From: Clostridia bacterium
Lineage (GTDB): Bacteria; Bacillota; Clostridia; Christensenellales; Aristaeellaceae
Assembly: GCA_017397895.1 (NCBI GenBank)
Contig: JAFQHP010000010.1
Coordinates: 54,755-118,754 of the forward strand
Length of the DNA stretch: 64,000 bases
Reading direction: 5' to 3'
In this document: positions 26,201 through 34,347 of the stretch, piece after piece
Layout: each line of letters begins with the position of its first letter
How positions within the stretch are numbered: position 1 is the first letter of the stretch
Made by a program: the position numbers and the translations under genes
Notes under the pieces: generated by a model
What the model was told of the DNA's origin: nothing
Seen by the model: only the letters and a program-made list of their open reading frames with translations
Databases searched by the model: none

Positions 26201-28032
26201 GCCTGCTTTTCCTCTCCGTCCACAGCGGCGCCCACCCGGCTGTCCTTGCGCTTCACTTCCTCTGTCAGCACGTCAAAGGGCACCAGGTTATTGTGCATTT
26301 TGGCCAGGTCGTTGCGGCTTGAACGTTCCTTGGCGCCGCTGTACACAAACCCTTCCGAACGCATATAGGCCGTCCAGCGCCGATGCTCCAGCAATTCCAG
26401 CCCGTCCCGTTCCTTATCGGTCAGCTGGTCAGAAGGCTTATGGGCGCCGGGAATATGCTGTTCCTTTCGTGCATTGGCATGGATGGCCAGGGCCATGGAG
26501 GAATGGTAGCAGTATTCATGCCGCCAGAAGTTTTCCTCCTGGTCTTCATCGCCGTTGCAATAGGCACAATGGCGGCGGAAGGCATCCGCCTCGATTTCCG
26601 AGCGCAGAATCACCTTTTCGGAATAGCAGGTCTGTGCATCGCCGATGAAGCGGATATCGTAGGGCTGGCCGACATGGTTGCAGGCAGCGGAAAGGTTCTT
26701 TTTCACCTGGGCACTGCTGATTACGGCACAAATCTCCGGGTGCAGGCCCTGGCGGGCAAACAGCCGCCGCAATTCCACCGCCGTGCGGATGTTACTTTCG
26801 TCCGAGCCCAGGGAGATAAACACATACGTGGCGTCCTTCACCTCTGCAATGCCATCCGCAAAGGCCCGGGTTTCCACGTCGCAGCCGGGATGCAGACGAA
26901 TATCATACATTGCTTCCCCGGGCACCTCCACGCCGTTATAGCAAGGAGACATGATTTCCGGGCAGAGGGCGGAAAACCGCTCCGCAGCCATCGGATCCCG
27001 GTCAAAGGCATTGATCTTCAGCCGGTAGCCGTCCATCTGGCAGTACCAGCACAGGGCCTTCAGCATTTCTGTGCCATGGCCGCCCATGCCCGCAATGACG
27101 GCAGAGATCTGTTTGTCCTCTTCACCGGCAACGGGCCGGGCATGGCGGAAAATTTCTTTCCCTTCTTCATGCAGCGTGCGCAGCACCAATGACCTGACCG
27201 GGTTCACCCTTCGCACCTTCATTTTTCCCTTTTCCCGGCCAGCCAGCAGCAATTCGCCCTCCACGCCGGTGGCGAAAATGAACAGGTGGGTATTTTCCCG
27301 CTGGTTATAGCGTTCAATCAGCCGCAGGGCGTGGTCCACATTCTGCACCTCATCATGGCCCAGCGCAAAGAAATCGACTTTTTTGTTTTTGCTGTGGAAG
27401 CTCCAGTCGATGGTGTGAATCCCTTCCTTGAAGCAGATGGCCCGCAAGGCCCGGGCCTTTTCCATCATTTCCGCATCCTGGCCTTCTGCCCGGTCATAGG
27501 CATCGGCAAAGACAATGCGGGCACGCTTGTGATTGCGCATAATATCCGCCGCCAGCAGCAGCGCCCTTTGGTTCAGCCTGGAAAAGATGTACACATCCCG
27601 GAAGTAGTTCATGGCATAACGCAGCTTGGCAGAAATGTTTTTGAAAAATGACAGCACAAACCCAAAGGACAAAAGCGGCGCCACCAGCTGCACAACAAGC
27701 ACCACTGCCAGATAAGCCGTCTGCACCCCTTCCGGCGCCTGCCCCACCCTGCTGAACACATCGCTGTATATTTCATTGGCACCAAACACACGGATGGCCT
27801 TCTGCAGCGACAATACCACCATCCGCTCATTCTGCAGCGCAGCCCCTTCATAAGCCGCATGATACACCGGCAAATTCAGCACAAATGCCGCCAGAAAAAA
27901 GCCGGCAAACAGCGCATGCAGCGGCCGGAAGGTGCGCCCCTTGGGGAAGCGCGCCCGCAAAAGAAAGACGGAGAAGCCAACGCCCGCCGCCAGCGCCAGA
28001 ACAGACAAAACAAAACAAACATTCCACATCAT
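26197..28032 (-). CDS. Three-TM protein with TrkA-N-like domains and a C-terminal RyR domain
   Basis: The 611-residue protein has three predicted transmembrane helices (about residues 1-23, 35-55 and 105-130). A cytosolic region follows with a Rossmann/TrkA-N-like unit (DVYIFSRLNQRALLLA) and a second Rossmann motif VIAGMGGHGTEML near the middle. Residues about 540-585 read LEHRRWTAYMRSEGF and LAKMHNNLVPFDVL, the RyR-domain pattern (RW, LVP-W/F-D-L). RyR domains are known from animal ryanodine receptors and from a variety of bacterial conflict or signalling proteins. I infer a membrane ligand or nucleotide sensor. It has its own consensus promoter but belongs to the minus-strand locus ending here. 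Confidence 0.75.
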   Translation of the reverse strand: MMWNVCFVLSVLALAAGVGFSVFLLRARFPKGRTFRPLHALFAGFFLAAFVLNLPVYHAAYEGAALQNERMVVLSLQKAIRVFGANEIYSDVFSRVGQAPEGVQTAYLAVVLVVQLVAPLLSFGFVLSFFKNISAKLRYAMNYFRDVYIFSRLNQRALLLAADIMRNHKRARIVFADAYDRAEGQDAEMMEKARALRAICFKEGIHTIDWSFHSKNKKVDFFALGHDEVQNVDHALRLIERYNQRENTHLFIFATGVEGELLLAGREKGKMKVRRVNPVRSLVLRTLHEEGKEIFRHARPVAGEEDKQISAVIAGMGGHGTEMLKALCWYCQMDGYRLKINAFDRDPMAAERFSALCPEIMSPCYNGVEVPGEAMYDIRLHPGCDVETRAFADGIAEVKDATYVFISLGSDESNIRTAVELRRLFARQGLHPEICAVISSAQVKKNLSAACNHVGQPYDIRFIGDAQTCYSEKVILRSEIEADAFRRHCAYCNGDEDQEENFWRHEYCYHSSMALAIHANARKEQHIPGAHKPSDQLTDKERDGLELLEHRRWTAYMRSEGFVYSGAKERSSRNDLAKMHNNLVPFDVLTEEVKRKDSRVGAAVDGEEKQA

Positions 28033-28083
28033 ACTATTTTTCTGCACCTCATCCGATGATCGGCTTTTGAATATCCTGCTATC

Positions 28084-28112
28084 ATTATGATGGGCAGGCT
28101 GCCATTTGTCAA
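28084..28112 (-). promoter_or_regulatory. Consensus promoter of the RyR gene
   Basis: TTGACA (28107-28112) and CATAAT (28084-28089) with a 17-base spacer lie about 50 bases before the start at 28032. This shows that the RyR gene can be expressed independently of the six upstream genes. Confidence 0.75.
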
Positions 28113-28128
28113 GCCCCGCACCCACAGG

Positions 28129-28161
28129 AAAAAACCGACGCAGCATTCCTGCCGCGCCGGC
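28129..28161 (-). terminator. Imperfect terminator after the helicase-like/peptidase gene
   Basis: On the minus strand CCG...GGCAG and CTGC..CGG form an interrupted stem followed by TTTTTT. It lies between the 1319-residue gene and the RyR promoter, and is probably leaky. Confidence 0.45.
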
Positions 28162-28188
28162 TTCTTTGATCCTTTTTTTCAGGGGCGG

Positions 28189-31100
28189 TTATGCATCGCC
28201 GTCCACTTCCACCTGTTCGCTTTTCTTCACCCTGCCCACCTTACCATGGGTTTCCAGCATATAGGTGAAGGGGTTTTTATCCGTTCTTGTTTTCATGGCC
28301 TCCGTCATCGCCACATATCCCTGGCCGTATTCGTCATCGGTGCGGCTCAGCAGGTTTTCATGGGTACGCCGGGCCAGGTATTCGTACCCCTCTGCCCGCA
28401 GGAACTGCACCTCCATGTAGGAGGCATGGCCTTCCATGGCCACCAGGTCATTGGTTTTGATGTTGACAAACTGCCAGTGGTGGGTCAACTCGTGCACCAG
28501 CGTGGACAGGATATGTTCTTCCGGCGACAGGGTTTCCACCCATACCGTCTTGGACAGCTTCTGGGCCAGGCCGATCACCCGGCCCCGGGTTTGATTGCGC
28601 CTGAACTGCTTTTTGATGGTGGATGCGGAAACGAATTTCACCTTCAGGCCCTTGGGCAATTCTGTCCCCCAGGTATTTTTCAGGTATTCCTTCGTCCGCT
28701 TGTACAGCGGCGCCAGCTCTTCCTTTTTGGATAGCAGCCTCTGGGCACAGGCCTTGCACACCACCCGGTCCCGCTTGCCGTCATCCCCAAGCAGCTGCAC
28801 ATAATCCGTCAGGTACAGGTTTTTGTGGCAGAAATAGCATACGGTGCTGTCCATATTGTCCGACACCCACACAATGCCGGAGGGGTGCACCGTTTCCAGC
28901 TGCTGCAGCATCTGGGCAGCCATATCCAATTGCAGCACATCCGGCACGCTGCCGCTGCCAAAGTGGAGGTACCGGTCCGGAATATTGGCATTGGGCGAGC
29001 CGGTTTTGCGCCATTTCAGGTAATCCAGCAGCAGCGAAAATGCACTGCTGAGGGGGGTGATGCGGTTGCGGCACAGTGCTTCCAGAATGCCCGTATCGTT
29101 TTCGCTGTCCTCAATGATGAGGATCTGCGCCGCATCCGCCGCCAGGGGCTGGGCCTGCACAGCCTCCACCTGGGGATACAATGCAGCCATGTTTTCACGG
29201 AGCATGCTGCCCCGGCGCAGTTCATCCGTATGCAGCACAGGGCATACGGCAATGCAGGGCCAGTTGTAGGGGAAATAGGTTTTCATCAGTTCGCCAAGCA
29301 GCACCGCCATAGTATAGGCCAGGGAATCTGCCGCCCCGGCATCCACGCCATGGAAGCAAACGGACAGAACCGATGCGTTGTTCTTGCTGCGGAAAGCCTC
29401 CTGCTGTACCTTTTCCGGCAGTGCCCGGTAGCAGGTGCGGTCCGTCAGATCCAGGATGCCGCTGCTGGCGGCAGGGGCGAAAAAGCCCTTGGTTTCCACG
29501 GACATCTGTGCCTTGCGGTACAAGGTGGTGGTATAGCCGGAAGTAATATGCTTTTCCACCTTGGAAGAGCGCATATCCACAAACGTGCCCACTGCCTCAT
29601 CGCCCCGCAGGTCCACCCGGTATTGCCGGTGCTGGTAATAATCCGTGGGCAGGTCCATGGCGCTGATTTTTCTGCCGCCGACAATCTGGCCGTTGGCGGC
29701 GTTGATGGCATCGATGTAATACATGCTGCCGTCCACAATCATGGCCTGGTCCGGCAGATGATAGCGGTACACATCCCTGCGGCCAATGCCCAGGGAAACC
29801 GTCTTGTCATGCAGCTGCACCGTGGCAGGATGGATATCCCCCACCACCCGCTCAAACAGCGCATTATCGGTCAGGTGCACCATTCTGCGGCGCACAAAGG
29901 CGTTCTTTTCCGGGGCATACACATTTTCTGCCGACACGGAAAATACTTCGTCCGCATCCCGGCCGGGCACCCCATTGCACACAATGCGGTAGCATTCTTC
30001 CAGGGCTTCATGCAGCGTTTTCACATTTCCTTCGATGGAGCGCATACAGGAAACCATCTTTTCTTCCTCCACCCCGCCGGGGGCCGCCGCATCGGCAATC
30101 AGCTTGATGGCCAGCATTTTGCGGGTATCGGTCAGGATGGGGGCAAACATCTCCGCTTTCTTGCGGTCCTTCAGGTAGGCGGCGGCATGGGCGGAGAAAT
30201 AATCCCGCAGCATGTAGGGCTTGGATACGATATGGACCATGGAGGTTTCCCTGCCCATCTGGCGGCAGTAATTGCGCAGCACCATGGGCAGGTTGAAGGT
30301 TTCGTCCAGGGCCACCACAAAGGGATTGGCGGCGTCAATGCGGTTAAAGGCCAGCCGGTCCGTCAGTTCGTTCAGGGTGAGCTGGCTGCCGAAATACTGC
30401 CGCATCTGGGAGAAAGAGGCCTGCAGGACGCTGATCAGCTCCCGGGAGGGCACATCCTTGCCCATCAGGCTGATGCTGTTTACGCCCTTCTGGGCACCCA
30501 CAAACGCCAGCGGCGCCATCACGCCAAGGTAGGCATGGTCCATGGCCTCGTGAAACAGATTCTGCTGGGCCCGGGGATTGGCTGCGCCCGATGCCGCTTC
30601 GTAATTCCACAGAAGGATGCGGTTGCTTTCGTTGCTTCTAAAGCATTCATAAGGCCGGAAAGCACGGCCGGGGGACAGCACCTGCTCCAGGGTGGTGCGC
30701 AGTTCGCCGGAAATGCCGTTGCACAGGCAAATGTACTGGATGGGCTGGGCTTTTTCCCGGGCCAGATAACCGGATACCACCGTCAACAGACCGCCCATTT
30801 CGCTCACCAGCCGGGAGCCGTTCACCATCAGCACCGTGGTGAGATGGCGGAAGAAGCTGCTTCTGGCATGCTGCACATGGCTGTTCATCACAGCCTGGGG
30901 GGTGAGCACCAGCACATCGCAATCCCCCACCGCATAGGCTTCGCCCACGCTCTTCACAATCCACACCGGCGCAAACAGATTGATTTTCGCCAGCTTTTCC
31001 GTCACATAATCCCGCACTTCATTGCAGGCGTCTTCGTCCTCGCACAGCACCAGCAGGTTTTCCCCCCTGGCCAGCAGCACATTCAGGTACAGCATCAAAC

Positions 31101-32148
31101 AATCGCCCATTTCCGCAGACAAAACGGAATCGATCAGGGCATTTTCCCTTTCCGGCAGCGCCGTTACGCAGTCCATGACCGACTGGCTGATCTGGGTGTT
31201 TGTGGAAAGCTGCTCCTCCTTCATGCGCTGAAGAATGGCCCGGGCCAGATCGGACTTGGGCTCCGCCGGCCGCTCATCCACAGGAAACACCGGTGCATGG
31301 AGCGAGGCCACAAAGCGCTCGGGAAACTGCTTTTCATAATGCTCTGCCAGCTGGGAATAATCCGCCCGCTCCATTTTTTCCGGGCTGGAGCAGCTGATCA
31401 GCGCTTCATCCCCCAGATGCTGCAGGGGCATGCCGTCCAGATAATAGGCAATCTCCTTCAGCAGCACCAGCGAAATTGCCGGCCACACATACACATATAC
31501 CAGCGCCTGCTGCACCCAGGCATAGGGGAACCAGCCATACTGATTCATAAGAGGCAGCAAACAAAAGCAAAGGCAGGCCAGATACACACACGCCAGGATA
31601 TTGGCGCCGTAGCGGAACACCTTGCCCACCGGCAGCACACGGCTTCGCACCGTGCCGCTCCCCTGGTCGATATGGTAAAAGAGGTTGATATAACCCCAGC
31701 GCAGCCGGCCGAAAAAGCCAAGGGAAGCATAATCCGGCAGTTGATGGGCCTGAACGGGCTGGCGGCTGAACAATCGCCGGATGCACCGGCCCAGCCCGCC
31801 GATTACGCCGCCCAGCGCCCCGGTCACTGCCTTCAGCGCAAAGAAGCCGCCAAAGAGCAGCATGTTCAGCACATAGATCACAAACAGGTCCGTACCCATC
31901 AGCCAGCTGCTTTTCGTGTTCAGCCAGGCAATGGCCTGGGCAACCACAGGCTGGGAAGAAAGGGATACGGCAAAATCATACAGCTGGCGGAAAAACACGC
32001 AGCAAAGCACCGCATACAAAAGGGCAAGCCAGGGGGTAAGCGCCTGCTCGTAGCGATATTGCTTTTTCCGGTTCAGCGCCGCAATCAGGCACACCAGCAA
32101 AACAGGCAGCAGCAAAACGGCGGCGATCACAATGATTTCCACGCTCAT
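28189..32148 (-). CDS. Membrane protein: degenerate SF2 helicase-like core fused to a zinc metallopeptidase
   Basis: This 1319-residue protein has five predicted N-terminal membrane helices (within residues 1-240). A helicase-like region follows: ENLLVLCEDEDAC and DVLVLTPQAVMNS resemble SF2 motifs Ia and Ib. The Walker A position (SVLSAEMGDC) has no GKT, and the DEAD/DEAH position reads VNGS, so ATP hydrolysis is unlikely. The stretch from about 790 to 900 resembles the post-helicase part of MrfA/YprA-type helicases. A zinc ribbon C-x2-C at 1104 and 1131 precedes a peptidase HELTH site (1219-1223) with a downstream EGHASYME, like DA1-type peptidases. The start overlaps the previous gene (ATGA) and follows GGAGGG. 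Confidence 0.7.
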   Translation of the reverse strand: MSVEIIVIAAVLLLPVLLVCLIAALNRKKQYRYEQALTPWLALLYAVLCCVFFRQLYDFAVSLSSQPVVAQAIAWLNTKSSWLMGTDLFVIYVLNMLLFGGFFALKAVTGALGGVIGGLGRCIRRLFSRQPVQAHQLPDYASLGFFGRLRWGYINLFYHIDQGSGTVRSRVLPVGKVFRYGANILACVYLACLCFCLLPLMNQYGWFPYAWVQQALVYVYVWPAISLVLLKEIAYYLDGMPLQHLGDEALISCSSPEKMERADYSQLAEHYEKQFPERFVASLHAPVFPVDERPAEPKSDLARAILQRMKEEQLSTNTQISQSVMDCVTALPERENALIDSVLSAEMGDCLMLYLNVLLARGENLLVLCEDEDACNEVRDYVTEKLAKINLFAPVWIVKSVGEAYAVGDCDVLVLTPQAVMNSHVQHARSSFFRHLTTVLMVNGSRLVSEMGGLLTVVSGYLAREKAQPIQYICLCNGISGELRTTLEQVLSPGRAFRPYECFRSNESNRILLWNYEAASGAANPRAQQNLFHEAMDHAYLGVMAPLAFVGAQKGVNSISLMGKDVPSRELISVLQASFSQMRQYFGSQLTLNELTDRLAFNRIDAANPFVVALDETFNLPMVLRNYCRQMGRETSMVHIVSKPYMLRDYFSAHAAAYLKDRKKAEMFAPILTDTRKMLAIKLIADAAAPGGVEEEKMVSCMRSIEGNVKTLHEALEECYRIVCNGVPGRDADEVFSVSAENVYAPEKNAFVRRRMVHLTDNALFERVVGDIHPATVQLHDKTVSLGIGRRDVYRYHLPDQAMIVDGSMYYIDAINAANGQIVGGRKISAMDLPTDYYQHRQYRVDLRGDEAVGTFVDMRSSKVEKHITSGYTTTLYRKAQMSVETKGFFAPAASSGILDLTDRTCYRALPEKVQQEAFRSKNNASVLSVCFHGVDAGAADSLAYTMAVLLGELMKTYFPYNWPCIAVCPVLHTDELRRGSMLRENMAALYPQVEAVQAQPLAADAAQILIIEDSENDTGILEALCRNRITPLSSAFSLLLDYLKWRKTGSPNANIPDRYLHFGSGSVPDVLQLDMAAQMLQQLETVHPSGIVWVSDNMDSTVCYFCHKNLYLTDYVQLLGDDGKRDRVVCKACAQRLLSKKEELAPLYKRTKEYLKNTWGTELPKGLKVKFVSASTIKKQFRRNQTRGRVIGLAQKLSKTVWVETLSPEEHILSTLVHELTHHWQFVNIKTNDLVAMEGHASYMEVQFLRAEGYEYLARRTHENLLSRTDDEYGQGYVAMTEAMKTRTDKNPFTYMLETHGKVGRVKKSEQVEVDGDA

Positions 32149-34232
32149 GCTTCTCCCTCCGTTTCTTTCATCAGTGCGCTGAGCACCTGTTCGCTGTCCA
32201 GTACATAATACGCCTCATTTTCCGTCCGGCCCCGGTTGGGGTCCAACAGCGGCACCGCCTGGGGCGTGGAAAGGGGCAATGCCTCTTCCAGGTCCATCCC
32301 CTCCATCCAGGTGCGGATCAGCCGGGCACGGCGGCTGAGGGTTACATCATGGCAGGTGATTTTTTCCTTGCGCAGCTGCATTTCCTGACGGTAAGACCGC
32401 AGCATTTCTTCATACCGGCTCAGCCCGTAGCAGCGGGGCACCTTATTGTACAGCAAATTGGCATATTCCTGCAGGCAGCACTGGTTGGCCTGCTGGGTCT
32501 GATTAAATTCCCGGCAAAGCCGACGCACCAGCCTGACAATCCGGCGCTTGCAGCAGGCGGAAAAGACAGCCCAGCCCAGCGCCACCGCCAAAGCTGCGGC
32601 AGCAGTCACCCCAAGGAAATACCAAATGCCATCCTTGGCCTGGAAAAGATCAAACTGAATGGCGGCATAAGGCGCCAGAAACAGCACCACAAAAGCCGTA
32701 AAGGCAATGGCTTTGAGCAAGCTGCGCCGCAGGCTGATAAAATGCTCGTTCGTCTGCCGCTGCACATTTTCCACGGCCTTTTCCACATCCCGGGGGGTGG
32801 TGATGCGTCCGGCGGCATCCAGCATGCCCAGCTCCGCTTGCCTCTGCAGCCGGTCCATCTGCTCTTCCACGTTTTTCAGGTTATCAATCCGGGCGCTGTC
32901 CATGCTGTCCTCACCGGTAACGGCATGCTGCACTGCGGCAAGATCCTCCCGGGTGACGGGCACATTGTTCAGCGCCTGGTCCTTGATCCGGTCATATTCG
33001 GAGGTGATCCGGTTCAGGTATTTGCGGATTTCGTCATTGTTTTCTTTGTTCTTCCGGCGGATATCGCTCAGGGCAGTATCCACCGCTTTCTCCAGGCCCT
33101 TCACCGTCATGCCAAAGCCCACGGATGCATCCGCCAGCAATTGGGGCAGCGGATACTGGGATTTGATCAGCTGTCCGCCCTCTTCATCCTCCTGGGACAG
33201 GCATTCGCTCAGTTCTGCCGGTGCATCGGCCCCGGTGTAATCCGGATGCTCGCAATAATACAATTGCTCCTGCACCGCCTGCATCAGGGAAGCGCAGTTC
33301 ACCTGGGGCAGACAGAAAGCCCTCTCCAGGGTGCTGCCGTCAGCGCCGGGCATTTCCGCATCGCTGCTGCCAAACAGATTGGCCCGGAACGTACCTTCTT
33401 CCTTACAGGAAGCGGCGTATACACACAGCATCAGCCTGCACAGGCTGCGGCTTCTTTCCTTCACATCCCGGTATTCCAGGGGCAGGTGGGCAAACTGAAC
33501 CCGGGAAAAAAATCCTTCACCAATCAGTTCGCTCTTCCGCCGTCCCCGGTAGGCCCCTGCGGCCCATTCCGATTTTTCCATCACTTCCCGGCCCGTCCAG
33601 GGCAGGCCGTTTTTGTGGCGGCTGGCAATATTGCGGGCCAGCTTGTCCACCAGCCCCGCATAGCACCGGTCCTTTCTATTGATCAGCGCTTCCTTTTCCC
33701 CGCAGGAGGAAAGATGGGCAATGATTTCCTCCAGGGCAATCTGCGGACTCCGGTTCAAAAAAGCGGCCGTTTCCTCACAATCGGGCAGCGCAATATTGTT
33801 CCAGTAGGTTTCCTGCAGCACTTCCTGGTAGGTGCGGTCGTTTTCTTCCACATTGCGGCGGATTTTTTCACCGAAAACAAACAGCACTTCCCCGGGCACC
33901 TTGCCCATATCATGCAATGTTTTCACCAATGCATATTCCGCCTTGATACACTGCAGTTCCTGCAGCGCCACCGAACGGGCGCTGTCGCTGACGGGGCTTA
34001 TGGACTGCTGCACACTGCTTTCAAAGTACACCAACAGACGGATATCCTCCCGGATAGCCGTTTCGCTGTCAATCAGATGGGCCAGCCCCGCAGCACAATC
34101 CTCCAGCTGATCCAGGGGCACATGATCCTGAGGGATGATCAGCTTATGCTCCTCCATCAGCTTTTCGAACAGCAATTCCTGATAAATGCGGCTGGAGACG
34201 GACGGTGATGTATTGATAAAAACAGTATGCAT
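32145..34232 (-). CDS. Uncharacterised two-TM protein with coiled-coil character
   Basis: I do not recognise this 695-residue protein. A mostly helical, Glu/Arg-rich N-terminal region (about 1-500) includes a stretch with coiled-coil character (residues 385-510, for example LKNVEEQMDRLQRQAELG). Two transmembrane helices at about 515-560 (FTAFVVLFLAPYAAIQF and FLGVTAAAALAVALGWAVF) are followed by a basic, cytosol-like C-terminal part. No catalytic motif is visible. It starts 115 bases after the tubulin-like gene, beyond a strong hairpin, and its stop overlaps the next start. It could connect the GTPase to the membrane, which is inference only. Confidence 0.7.
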   Translation of the reverse strand: MHTVFINTSPSVSSRIYQELLFEKLMEEHKLIIPQDHVPLDQLEDCAAGLAHLIDSETAIREDIRLLVYFESSVQQSISPVSDSARSVALQELQCIKAEYALVKTLHDMGKVPGEVLFVFGEKIRRNVEENDRTYQEVLQETYWNNIALPDCEETAAFLNRSPQIALEEIIAHLSSCGEKEALINRKDRCYAGLVDKLARNIASRHKNGLPWTGREVMEKSEWAAGAYRGRRKSELIGEGFFSRVQFAHLPLEYRDVKERSRSLCRLMLCVYAASCKEEGTFRANLFGSSDAEMPGADGSTLERAFCLPQVNCASLMQAVQEQLYYCEHPDYTGADAPAELSECLSQEDEEGGQLIKSQYPLPQLLADASVGFGMTVKGLEKAVDTALSDIRRKNKENNDEIRKYLNRITSEYDRIKDQALNNVPVTREDLAAVQHAVTGEDSMDSARIDNLKNVEEQMDRLQRQAELGMLDAAGRITTPRDVEKAVENVQRQTNEHFISLRRSLLKAIAFTAFVVLFLAPYAAIQFDLFQAKDGIWYFLGVTAAAALAVALGWAVFSACCKRRIVRLVRRLCREFNQTQQANQCCLQEYANLLYNKVPRCYGLSRYEEMLRSYRQEMQLRKEKITCHDVTLSRRARLIRTWMEGMDLEEALPLSTPQAVPLLDPNRGRTENEAYYVLDSEQVLSALMKETEGEA

Positions 34233-34270
34233 AAAAACATCCTTTGTTCAGAAAAAATCTTGTAGACAAG

Positions 34271-34307
34271 CCTTCCCAAGCGGGGGGCAAAAACCCGCTT
34301 GGGAAGG
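34271..34307. other. Long intraoperonic hairpin
   Basis: A perfect 14-base stem (CCTTCCCAAGCGGG and its complement, 9-base loop) lies between the tubulin-like gene and the two-TM protein gene. On the minus strand the next T run comes only about 15 bases later, so it may be an attenuator, processing or mRNA-stability element. Confidence 0.7.
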
Positions 34308-34347
34308 TGCTTTCACCAGCTTTTTTCAGCTGTGAAGCAAATTTTGC

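Noticed and set aside
28189..32148. Active DEAD-box helicase.
   Set aside because: No GKT P-loop or DEAD/DEAH residues are visible at the expected positions.
28825..32208. A plus-strand open frame of about 1127 codons opposite the helicase-like/peptidase gene.
   Set aside because: It is the antisense shadow of a gene with recognisable zinc and peptidase motifs, and its translation has no domain pattern.
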